A DNA stretch of 5,724 bases from an uncultured Selenomonadaceae bacterium. Its GTDB lineage: Bacteria > Bacillota_C > Negativicutes > Selenomonadales > Selenomonadaceae. Shown here one piece after another: positions 1-5,724 of the stretch (positions are counted from its first letter, which is position 1; the number at the start of each line of letters is the position of its first letter). Where the stretch lies: positions 1-5,724 of the forward strand of contig CAMIWP010000091.1 of assembly GCA_946402475.1 (NCBI GenBank), written 5' to 3'. Under the pieces are notes generated by a model. It made no database searches. It had not been told where the DNA came from and was given only the letters and a program-made list of their open reading frames with translations. A program made the translations under genes and the position numbers.

Positions 1-68
1 TATGCCTTCTTGATCTCCTTCTTTGTGGCAGTCTTCGCTACCTCCAGCGTATCGTAATAAGTTTCCAT
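1..68 (-). CDS. J-domain (DnaJ/Hsp40-type) protein, N-terminal fragment
   Basis: Twenty-two full codons are present before the gene leaves the window. The start is ATG at 68, five bases after GAGAGAGG (74-81). The protein begins METYYDTLEVAKTATKKEI followed by KKA and a codon starting TA, which fits Tyr. This is the opening helix I and start of helix II of a J-domain (typical pattern YYDxLGVxxxAsxxEIKKAY); the common Gly after Leu is Glu here. The HPD tripeptide that stimulates Hsp70 ATPase would lie just outside the window, so activity cannot be judged, and neither can whether it is a full DnaJ or a short J-protein with another domain. With the Hsp70 gene at the other end of the same strand it probably forms a chaperone pair (inference). 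The J-domain call is strong for so short a stretch. Confidence 0.85.
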   Translation of the reverse strand, partial: METYYDTLEVAKTATKKEIKKA

Positions 69-110
69 CGCATCCTCTCTCCCGCAAACTCCCATTCCCC
101 AGGAAACACC

Positions 111-144
111 CAAAGGGAAAGGTCCATTCCGGCCTTTCCCTTTG
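111..144 (-). terminator. Perfect 12-bp hairpin after tube gene B, without a U-run
   Basis: CAAAGGGAAAGG at 111-122 is the exact reverse complement of CCTTTCCCTTTG at 133-144, with a ten-base loop. It lies 14 bases past the stop of the last tube-like gene. On the minus strand it is followed by GGTGTTTCCTGG, with only three consecutive T, so as an intrinsic terminator it would be leaky. It may partly reduce read-through into the J-domain gene or protect the tube mRNA 3' end. The stem is certain, the function is not. Confidence 0.55.
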
Positions 145-158
145 CGTCATTATCCGGC

Positions 159-587
159 TTATTCCTTGAATCCGCCCGTGACCATAACGTCCTTTATCTT
201 GTTCTTTCTCTGTTTCAGCACCAGGGTAAAGGTGCCTCCGCCCTCCTGGTTGTCGAAGTCCTCAAAATAATCCACCACGAAGGCATCCGGAAGCTGGTAT
301 TTCCGTGTGCTGATGCCGCCGGATTTCACCGTGACCACCACATTCCGATAGGCCTCCTTCTTCTCCGCCGGAACCTTCGACCACTCCAGCAGCTTCGATG
401 TGCTGTCCGCAGGTTTTCCCACCTCGGCGGAACTGGACAGGATCTTGCCGCTGATGATCATCGTCACGCCCACGTCCTTGGTCCTCGCGTTGCTGTCCTG
501 CGGAATGTCCGTCCGGAACTCCACCCGTCCCGTGCACTCCGGCTCGATGGTGATTTTCGGATCATTGATCTCTACATGGAAAGACAT
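159..587 (-). CDS. Hcp/tail-tube-like protein B
   Basis: A 142-residue soluble, beta-rich protein starting at ATG 587, nine bases after GAGGGGG (597-603). It is the shorter paralogue of the gene 49 bp upstream and shares its landmarks: NART.DVG at 33-40, AYR at 79-81, LPDAFVVDY at 99-107, the acidic turn EDFDNQEGGG at 109-118, the strand FTLVLKQRK and terminal TGGF. It lacks the Gly-rich insertion, so it is the simpler form and may be the main tube subunit, with the longer one forming an initiating or specialised ring, as several extracellular contractile injection systems have more than one tube paralogue. Alternatively the two alternate in one tube. No signal peptide, cysteine pair or enzyme motif is seen (one Cys, residue 18). 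It is followed by a strong hairpin. The tube role is inferred from size, paralogy and neighbours and would be decided by structure prediction. Confidence 0.85.
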   Translation of the reverse strand: MSFHVEINDPKITIEPECTGRVEFRTDIPQDSNARTKDVGVTMIISGKILSSSAEVGKPADSTSKLLEWSKVPAEKKEAYRNVVVTVKSGGISTRKYQLPDAFVVDYFEDFDNQEGGGTFTLVLKQRKNKIKDVMVTGGFKE

Positions 588-636
588 CTATCTCAACCCC
601 CTCAATATCTCACTGGTCATTTCACCATATTCCTCG

Positions 637-1137
637 TCAGCTTACCTCGAATCCGCCCTTGAGCTCAACCTTCGGATTGAGATCCTTCTTCTGGCGCAGA
701 TGGAGGTAGAAATGCCCGACGCCTTCCTCGTCATCCAGATCCTCGGAGTACTCCACAATGAAGGCATTGGGAAAAGTGTACTCCCTGACCACCTGGCCGG
801 AGGCCACTACCTGCACCACGGCCTTCCGATAGGCCGCCGCCTGATCCGAGGCCTGAAGGGACCAATTCGCCATGGTCACCGTGGAATCCTCGATTTCCGC
901 GCCCAAGGAGAAGTTGATGCGTCCCCAGATCTTCACGCCCATGCCCACATCCGTGGCCCTCGCGTTCCCGGAACCGGCGGTCGCGCCGTAATCCACATCC
1001 TTCAGATCCAGTCCGTCCCGTCCCTTTCCCTTGGCCTGTCCCCCGTTCGGAGTGTTGGACAAGAACTGCACTTGGGTGAGCACGTCTTCCTTGAACTCAA
1101 TCTTGCTGTCTCCGTCAACCTTCAACCGAAATCCCAT
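637..1137 (-). CDS. Hcp/tail-tube-like protein A, with Gly-rich insertion
   Basis: A 166-residue soluble, beta-rich protein starting at ATG 1137, nine bases after AGAAAGGA. It has no signal peptide and no catalytic motif. The C-terminal core (about 102-163) aligns without gaps to the next gene's product with roughly 29 of 62 identical residues counted by eye. Shared landmarks are NAR..DVG, AYR, a Pro-x-Ala-Phe-x-Val motif (PNAFIVEY), an acidic turn (EDLDDEEG), a strand pair (HFYLHLRQKK) and a terminal GGF. Small beta-barrel proteins of this size, duplicated beside a large structural gene, fit the Hcp/gp19-like inner-tube family of contractile systems; that is inference from pattern and context. 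Relative to its paralogue it carries about 24 extra residues (roughly 31-55, Gly/Lys/Asp-rich), placed near an expected early loop, which could project into the lumen or contact another ring. Alternatives are a phage-type tail-tube protein or a cap/initiator ring. Family call moderate, gene call firm. Confidence 0.85.
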   Translation of the reverse strand: MGFRLKVDGDSKIEFKEDVLTQVQFLSNTPNGGQAKGKGRDGLDLKDVDYGATAGSGNARATDVGMGVKIWGRINFSLGAEIEDSTVTMANWSLQASDQAAAYRKAVVQVVASGQVVREYTFPNAFIVEYSEDLDDEEGVGHFYLHLRQKKDLNPKVELKGGFEVS

Positions 1138-1250
1138 ATCCCATCATCCTTTCTCCAGTGGAAATCTGCCATGCGGCTTTGTTGTTGCTTCTGTTCTTTA
1201 TATCCGGCAAGCTCCGCTTCTGTTATATTCCTTTTCGATTTTTTTGCGAC

Positions 1251-1279
1251 GGGGATGTCGCCGAGGCGAAGGCATCCCC
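1251..1279 (-). promoter_or_regulatory. Intergenic hairpin between sheath-like and first tube-like gene
   Basis: GGGGATG at 1251-1257 pairs fully with CATCCCC at 1273-1279, and an inner TCGC/GCGA helix (1258-1261 with 1266-1269) closes a four-base loop, with a three-base bulge. It begins 15 bases after the stop of the large gene. On the minus strand it is followed by GTCGC and a run of seven A, not T, so it is not a classical intrinsic terminator. It could block 3' exonucleases or mark an RNA processing point ahead of the tube genes. The rest of the 157-bp spacer has only weak -10-like sequences (TATAAC, TATAAA) without a convincing -35 box. Confidence 0.5.
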
Positions 1280-1294
1280 TGGATTCATATTGCA

Positions 1295-3487
1295 TTACAC
1301 ATGGGTGGAGGAAGTGGTGCGGCTGATCTCAATCTCCATGTTCTTGATATTGCCGTTGAAGGTAATGGCGAGATCGCACATGCCGTTCTCCTCGTCGATG
1401 GCATAGGTGATGTCGTCGCCCCTGCCGATGATGGCATTGATGCGCTCCTGCTTGTCAAGCCACTGGCTCTTCTGGCTGGCGGGATTCGTGCTGAAGAAGC
1501 GCACGATGCGATCCTGCTTGAAGTCGCCCGTGAGGTTCCTGAGAATGCGCTGGACGTAGGTCGTGACCTGCGTCTTGTAAATGGGCTCGTAGACCCCCTG
1601 GCTCTCGTCGTAGAGCAGGTTCCGCGTCTTGTACACCATGATGTTCGTAATGGGAAGCCCGTTGAAGCTGGCATTCTCCGAAGAGAAGACGAAACCGAAG
1701 CTCTTCTGGTTGATCTCGTCCTTGACGGGGCCGGTAAAGCCGGTGATCTCCTTCGCCAGAGTGGTGTAGACCTGCAGGGCGTTGTCGTCGGCCTCCAGGT
1801 CGAAGCGAACGCCGGGGAGCTCGGAATCCACGTTGCGCTTGAAGATCATCTTGAGGTAATCCGGGCACTGATACGTGGCCACAAGGCCCGCCGCCACATA
1901 GGCGGCACCCACGTACACGCCGTCGATCCAGAGTTTCATGATATCCTGCTTTGCCTCGGAAAGCTCCGCCAGGTTGTTCTCGTTGAGGGTCATCTTCGCG
2001 TCCAGCATGACACCGGACTTGTCCTTGGGAATGACCGTGAAATTCGGCAGGCAGGGGATGGCAAACTCGCTGTATGCCTTGCTGACAAGAGACTGGCAGC
2101 GGTCGATGTACTTGCCGACGCCCTCCGTGGACATGGAGTTGAAGGTGTTCTTGTCGCTGGATTCGAAGCTGAAGAAGCACTGCACGCGATAGTCCTTCAG
2201 CACATCCAGGATCCGCGTCAGTGACTCGATGCTGTTCACGTTGGTATTGGTGGGCGTCTTGTTCCCCTGGAAGCGCTGGCGGGTCAGCTTCGCTCCCGAT
2301 GCCTGGGACAACGCCACCGACGGGAAGATGGCATACCAGAGGGTATGGCTGAAATCGTTCTTTCCGTTCACCGTGTTGAGATAGGCAATCAGGCGGGGAA
2401 CGTTCGGCGTCTTTGCCATCATTTCGTTGCTCACGTTCGTGATGAGCAGGGTGGGCTTCATGCCGCGGATCTTGGAGGGATACTGCTCGAAGAAGAGGCG
2501 GACGCCCAGGATCTTTTCGATGAGGGGCTTCACCGTCTTGATGAAATCATCCTTTGCATCCTTGTAGAACTGGAGGTAATTGTTGTAGTTGTCGATCTCC
2601 TTCGCCACGTCGATCTCCGACACCATGGTGGAGGGCAGCGGGCAGAAGGTGCGAACCACCAGCGCCTTCACGTAGTCGTTGTGGTTCTCCTCGTTCAGCG
2701 CCTCGTAGTCCTCGCCGATGACCTCGATGAGTCCCTCGTTCACCTGATCGTCCAGAGTGACCAGAGCTGTGCTGGATTCCTTCTTGGGAGCCTCGATGAC
2801 CTTGAGCTCGCCGTCCTCGCCCATGGTCAGGACGCCCAGGGCCAGGGGGGTATCTCCCTTGCCGTCGCCGCCGGCGTTCAGGAGGAGCCGCGTCTTAATA
2901 TCCTCGATGGCCAGGGGGAGCATTGCCATGATATTGTTGTAGTTGGTGCTGGCCTCCTCCATCATCACATTGAGCTTGTCGCCGATGTCCAGTTTCTTGG
3001 GATCCCCGTCATCAAGCTGCACATACTGGGAGTACACATAGCGGAGTTCCTTGCGGTTCTGCTTGATGTCCTCGATGATCTTGCGGGGAGAGATGAGATC
3101 CGTCAGGTTCTCGAACTTGAAATCCACGTTGAGAAGCCCCTGGGAGCGCTTCGTGTCCACAAGGGTCAAGAGCATCCGAAGGAAATCGTTGAAGAGATTC
3201 AGGTGGATTTCCGTCAGGAGCTCGTCGGGAATCCCCTCGGGCTTTTTCAGCGTGTACATGACCTTCTGGTTGTTGGCGTTGTAGAAGGAGTACACCACCG
3301 GGTCGAATTTCTCGATGAACTCGTCAAAGCTGGAGACGCAGAGGGTATCCAGAATCTCCTTGATCTTCTCGTCCGACAGGCTGTTGACCGCCTTCACATC
3401 CCCGATCATGGTGAGAAGATCGAGCTTCTCGGGGTTGATCTCCTCGAACAGAATGGTTCCGTTGGTCTGACTGATAATCTTTGCCAC
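1295..3487 (-). CDS. Large protein of unproven family; candidate contractile-sheath protein
   Basis: A 730-residue soluble protein with no signal peptide and no membrane helix. I do not recognise a named domain with certainty. It starts MAKIISQTNGTILFEE; residues 130-200 are charged and probably helical; 205-265 hold a Gly/Asp/Glu-rich, probably flexible segment; 270-480 alternate helices and strands (KPTLLITNVS at 344-353, TLWYAIFPSVALSQASG at 382-398); 515-545 are Gly/Ala-rich (LWIDGVYVGAAYVAAGLVA), reminiscent of the conserved internal region of sheath proteins. The C-terminus has NPASQKSQWLDKQERI then two predicted beta-strands (MCDLAITF and NMEIEISRT), which could serve as an exchange arm. 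The sheath proposal rests on size, absence of catalytic motifs and position just upstream of two tube-like genes, as in TssC-Hcp or Pvc sheath-tube order. TssC is usually about 500 residues, so this is long and could combine small and large sheath functions. Codons are strongly biased to C/G endings (AAG, AAC, ATC, CTG/CTC, GAG), more than in the VWA gene, which suits an abundant protein. Gene existence is certain; function is inference. Confidence 0.9.
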   Translation of the reverse strand: MAKIISQTNGTILFEEINPEKLDLLTMIGDVKAVNSLSDEKIKEILDTLCVSSFDEFIEKFDPVVYSFYNANNQKVMYTLKKPEGIPDELLTEIHLNLFNDFLRMLLTLVDTKRSQGLLNVDFKFENLTDLISPRKIIEDIKQNRKELRYVYSQYVQLDDGDPKKLDIGDKLNVMMEEASTNYNNIMAMLPLAIEDIKTRLLLNAGGDGKGDTPLALGVLTMGEDGELKVIEAPKKESSTALVTLDDQVNEGLIEVIGEDYEALNEENHNDYVKALVVRTFCPLPSTMVSEIDVAKEIDNYNNYLQFYKDAKDDFIKTVKPLIEKILGVRLFFEQYPSKIRGMKPTLLITNVSNEMMAKTPNVPRLIAYLNTVNGKNDFSHTLWYAIFPSVALSQASGAKLTRQRFQGNKTPTNTNVNSIESLTRILDVLKDYRVQCFFSFESSDKNTFNSMSTEGVGKYIDRCQSLVSKAYSEFAIPCLPNFTVIPKDKSGVMLDAKMTLNENNLAELSEAKQDIMKLWIDGVYVGAAYVAAGLVATYQCPDYLKMIFKRNVDSELPGVRFDLEADDNALQVYTTLAKEITGFTGPVKDEINQKSFGFVFSSENASFNGLPITNIMVYKTRNLLYDESQGVYEPIYKTQVTTYVQRILRNLTGDFKQDRIVRFFSTNPASQKSQWLDKQERINAIIGRGDDITYAIDEENGMCDLAITFNGNIKNMEIEISRTTSSTHV

Positions 3488-3495
3488 AAAAATCA

Positions 3496-3501
3496 CTCCT
3501 T
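3496..3501 (-). promoter_or_regulatory. Ribosome binding site that fixes a GTG start at 3487
   Basis: The minus strand reads AAGGAG followed by eight bases and then GTG at 3487-3485, an ideal spacing. The first in-frame GTG at 3496-3494 shares its G with this site, so a ribosome bound here could not use it. The downstream GTG, giving the N-terminus MAKIISQTNG, is therefore preferred. Confidence 0.75.
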
Positions 3502-3527
3502 AAAATTGGGGGTTGCCGTTCGCCCTA

Positions 3528-5375
3528 TCATTCTTTCGGTTTCAGGCTCTTATACATCAATATCATCTCCGAGGCTTCATCGGCAAACGCGATGTGGATC
3601 CCCTCGTCGAAGTACATCTCCGTCTGAGCTCCCTTGAGCAGGATGTCGTTGCGCTTGGTAATGGTGCAGTCCGAATGGTTCTGCACATAGATCCCGTGAT
3701 TCAGCGGGCCGAAGAGGATGCCCTCGGCGCCGGGGAATTTCAGCTTCACGCCGCATCCCTGAAGGATCTCTTCCAAGGTGATCTCCTTCCCCTTGGCCCT
3801 TCGGAAGAGATTGTAGCTCAATGGCTCAATATCGCTGTCATCCGGTGTCTTGGTCACGTAGATGGACATCTTGCCGCGGTAGAATTTCTCGTGTTTTACC
3901 GGTGGCGCGGGTTCCGGCTCGGGTTCCCCGGGCGCCTCCCGAGGGGGTTCCGGCTTCGGCTTCGATTCCGGCATCCGAGGCGGCGGAACCTTTTTTTGCG
4001 GCGGGGGCAACGGCTCCCGAACCACTTTCCGGGGAGCCTCAACGGGTTCGCGTCTCTCTTCCTTTCGCCTCAGCAGCCAGACCAGGATGCCGATAACGAC
4101 GATCCCCAAGGCCGCCAAGAGCCAAGGAAGAAAACGATTTTGAGAAAGCTGCTCCCTGGCCATGTTGATCCCGAGAAAATGAAATCCCAGTTCGTCGAAC
4201 CGGACGTTCTCCACCTCGACGGTCTCCGCGTTTTCCCTGGGAAGGACGGCGAGGATCGCGCCCTCCTGCACACGGCCTTCCCTCTCGACCCCGTTCACCT
4301 TGAGATGAACCGTCCTGCCGTCAAAATACTTGTCTGCAAGGATCTTGGATCCCCCCGGGGTGACGGGGGTCACGCGGAGGGTCATTTCCTCCCGGAACCA
4401 GGAAGTCTCGGCTTCCACCGCAAGGCTCCCGTCCACCTCGGGAACCGCATCCAGTTTCAACCGGGTCCCCTTGGGATAAGCGGCCTGAAATTCCAGATGG
4501 CTCCCCTTGGGGGAGAGCATCTGGAATTCCAGGACCCTGTCCGGCTGTCTGAAATTTTCTCCCTCCAACCTTGCCTGCCCCGGCTGGGTCGCGAGGAGAA
4601 GCAGTTTCGCCCGCTCCACCTCGGGGAGGGGAATATCTGCGGAAAGCCCTGTGATCTCCCCGGAATCCCCCGTTTTTTCTTGAAGGTCGAGCTCCATCCC
4701 GCAGACATGAAGCTCCTCCCTCATCAACTCCCTGGATTTCATGAGAAGATCCCCGGGGGCAACCAGCATGTCCTTGGCGTATGCCGTGTAGAGCTTGTAA
4801 TCCTCTTCGCGCCCCGACTGGATGGCGAGGATGTACACGGGGATTCCCTCCCGGGCGGCCGCTTCCATCCCTGCGGCAAACTGCTGAGCAGAATGCAGTG
4901 TGCTGTCGGGGTCGGGCAGCATGATCTCACCGTCGGTGACGATGACTATGCTGCGCTTCTGCCCCTTGTCCTGCCCCAGGATCTGAAGGGCATCCAGGAC
5001 AGCCGCCCCGGTATTCGTGTAGCCTTCATAGGCCACCGCAGAAAGGCCCGACAGGGAATCCGGCGATACCCGGGAAAGGGAGAGAATCGTCGACGTGCCC
5101 GTTTGGAAGGCGATGACACCGGCCCGATCCTCCTTTCCAAGGGAAGATACCATGGCGCGGATGCTGTCGGGAGCCGCTCTCCCCGGGTCGGAGTCGTTCA
5201 TGGACTGGCTGGTATCCAAAAGGAACATAACGTCCTGACAGGAACCCACCGCCATATTCCCCGGCCAGACTGCGGCGCACAGAGCGATCACCAGGGCGAT
5301 CCAAGTCTTCTTTGTCTTACCGATGTCCCTCACCTCACTCTGCCACGATCTCAGGAACCGCCCCGATTCATTCAT
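3528..5375 (-). CDS. Membrane-anchored VWA-domain protein with cytosolic FHA-like C-terminal domain
   Basis: A 615-residue protein. In order: a basic N-terminus (KTKK, about 20-23) and hydrophobic signal segment (24-45); a VWA domain (about 48-205) with a complete MIDAS metal site, DTSQS at 54-58, Thr120 in GYTNTGAAV and Asp148 in VTDGE; a beta-rich stretch (about 235-405); one transmembrane helix (415-436) followed by RRKEERR; a Pro/Lys/Glu-rich linker (455-494); and a 115-residue beta-rich domain (498-612). By the positive-inside rule the VWA part is exported and the C-terminal domain is cytosolic. The last half of that domain ([27 protein letters not shown]) follows the strand pattern of an FHA domain but lacks an obvious phosphothreonine-binding RS/SxxH signature. 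The exported part has just two cysteines, Cys46 and Cys225. AVGSC at 42-46 also resembles a lipobox, so lipidation is possible but would be odd with a second anchor. The gene overlaps dnaK by 8 bp. VWA domains with an intact MIDAS bind protein partners through Mg2+. Its role as membrane dock or sensor for the downstream structural proteins is inference; VWA and topology calls are firm. An alternative start at GTG 5333 would shorten the n-region. Confidence 0.88.
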   Translation of the reverse strand: MNESGRFLRSWQSEVRDIGKTKKTWIALVIALCAAVWPGNMAVGSCQDVMFLLDTSQSMNDSDPGRAAPDSIRAMVSSLGKEDRAGVIAFQTGTSTILSLSRVSPDSLSGLSAVAYEGYTNTGAAVLDALQILGQDKGQKRSIVIVTDGEIMLPDPDSTLHSAQQFAAGMEAAAREGIPVYILAIQSGREEDYKLYTAYAKDMLVAPGDLLMKSRELMREELHVCGMELDLQEKTGDSGEITGLSADIPLPEVERAKLLLLATQPGQARLEGENFRQPDRVLEFQMLSPKGSHLEFQAAYPKGTRLKLDAVPEVDGSLAVEAETSWFREEMTLRVTPVTPGGSKILADKYFDGRTVHLKVNGVEREGRVQEGAILAVLPRENAETVEVENVRFDELGFHFLGINMAREQLSQNRFLPWLLAALGIVVIGILVWLLRRKEERREPVEAPRKVVREPLPPPQKKVPPPRMPESKPKPEPPREAPGEPEPEPAPPVKHEKFYRGKMSIYVTKTPDDSDIEPLSYNLFRRAKGKEITLEEILQGCGVKLKFPGAEGILFGPLNHGIYVQNHSDCTITKRNDILLKGAQTEMYFDEGIHIAFADEASEMILMYKSLKPKE

Positions 5376-5724
5376 TTCCTTCCTGGGGGGGCTCCTCTGC
5401 CGCACCCTTCTCGCCGCTGTCGGCTTCCGGGGCGGAAGGAGCCTCCTTGTAGGCGGCAGTGGTCATCTCGTAGAGGGGTTTCTTCAGCTCCTCCACAGCC
5501 TTCTGGATTCCGTCCATATCGCCTCCCTGGATAGCATCCTTCAGCTTATCGATGGCCCCCTGCACCTTGTCGGAGAGCTCCTTGCCCGCTTTCTCGCCCA
5601 GATCCTCAAGGCTCTTCTCCGCCTGATAGACGAGGGCATCTGCCTTGTTCTTCGCCTCCACGGTCTCCTGACGTTTCTTGTCATCCGCCGCATGAGCCGC
5701 TGCTTCCTTGACCATGCGATCGAT
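5368..5724 (-). CDS. dnaK: DnaK-type Hsp70 chaperone, C-terminal fragment (5' end outside window)
   Basis: Hsp70 proteins bind exposed hydrophobic peptides in an ATP-controlled cycle driven by J-domain partners and nucleotide exchange factors. Only the last 118 codons are present; the frame is open to the window edge, so the ATPase and beta-sandwich domains lie outside. What is visible is the helical lid. It opens with [18 protein letters not shown], continues with [18 protein letters not shown], and then has charged helices with the DnaK-like pattern DKLKDAI and [11 protein letters not shown]. These lid motifs are characteristic of bacterial DnaK. The end is unusual: after AAYKE comes a 24-residue Ala/Pro/Glu/Gly-rich tail ending PPQEGNE, without the acidic VVDAEFEEV-like terminus of most housekeeping DnaKs. 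Its last codons contain the ribosome binding site of the next gene, and its TGA overlaps that gene by 8 bp. I infer a second, operon-dedicated Hsp70 rather than the housekeeping one, but the missing part could change that. The family call is very secure. Confidence 0.93.
   Translation of the reverse strand: MDRMVKEAAAHAADDKKRQETVEAKNKADALVYQAEKSLEDLGEKAGKELSDKVQGAIDKLKDAIQGGDMDGIQKAVEELKKPLYEMTTAAYKEAPSAPEADSGEKGAAEEPPQEGNE
5378..5384 (-). promoter_or_regulatory. Ribosome binding site of the VWA gene inside the dnaK 3' end
   Basis: The minus strand reads AGGAAGG two bases before ATG at 5375; the AGGA part lies five bases away. It is formed by the Gln-Glu-Gly codons at the end of dnaK. Together with the 8-bp overlap of stop and start this points to translational coupling. 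It supports the start at 5375 over the in-frame ATG at 5405, which would add ten residues and has no comparable site, and over GTG at 5333. Confidence 0.6.

Noticed and set aside
1147..1230. Possible internal promoter with TATAAC or TATAAA -10-like boxes
   Set aside because: No matching -35 box at proper spacing; AT-rich hexamers are expected by chance in this spacer.
1222..1287. 21-codon minus-strand open frame (starts MNPGDAFAS) in the spacer before tube gene A
   Set aside because: No Shine-Dalgarno site precedes it and it coincides with the hairpin; a leader peptide is not supported.
400..2224. Overlapping plus-strand open frames of 308 and 397 codons
   Set aside because: They run across three real minus-strand genes and their spacers, overlap each other and show shadow composition.
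2345..3637. 430-codon open frame on the plus strand
   Set aside because: Val/Leu/His/Asp-rich mirror of the strongly biased minus-strand gene, crossing its start and the intergenic gap; no recognisable motif.
3513..5534. 673-codon open frame on the plus strand opposite the VWA and dnaK genes
   Set aside because: It is antisense to well-supported domains (MIDAS, DnaK lid), has low-complexity Pro/Arg/Leu/His composition and no family motifs; GC-rich coding DNA often leaves such open shadows.
1..5724. CRISPR arrays, tRNA or rRNA genes, insertion sequences
   Set aside because: No spaced direct repeats, RNA gene signatures, transposase motifs or terminal inverted repeats were seen; nearly all DNA is explained by the six genes.

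Overview
The window holds six genes, all on the minus strand and tightly packed, so in transcription order it reads right to left: the C-terminal end of a DnaK-type Hsp70 (partial, 5724-5368); a membrane-anchored von Willebrand factor A (VWA) protein (5375-3528); a 730-residue protein I do not recognise with certainty but read as a candidate contractile-sheath protein (3487-1295); two paralogous small beta-rich proteins of 166 and 142 residues that look like Hcp/tail-tube subunits (1137-637 and 587-159); and the first 22 codons of a J-domain (DnaJ/Hsp40) protein (68-1, running out of the window). The neighbouring gene boundaries are an 8-bp overlap and gaps of 40, 157, 49 and 90 bp, consistent with one operon. 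No gene is supported on the plus strand.

The DNA is GC-rich with strong GC3 bias, and the genes have purine-rich Shine-Dalgarno sites (AAGGAG, GAGGGGG, AGAAAGGA) at good spacing. The DnaK fragment is bacterial. This suits a GC-rich Bacillota lineage (Clostridia or Negativicutes) or something similar such as Synergistota; the window alone does not settle it.

Layout: the right end (3528-5724) codes for the Hsp70 and the VWA transmembrane protein, translationally coupled. The middle (1295-3487) is the large structural-protein candidate, with a strongly biased codon set. A 157-bp spacer with a stable hairpin separates it from the tube-like pair (159-1137). A perfect 12-bp hairpin follows the second tube gene, then the J-domain gene starts.

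Working model (inference): a large sheath-like protein followed by two tube-like proteins has the gene logic of a contractile injection system (type VI secretion, extracellular contractile injection system or phage tail). The VWA protein, with an exported VWA domain, one membrane helix and a cytosolic FHA-like domain, could be its membrane dock or sensor. The flanking Hsp70 and Hsp40 could be a dedicated chaperone pair for assembling or recycling the polymer. No baseplate, spike, ATPase or effector gene is inside the window, so the system identity depends on the flanks.
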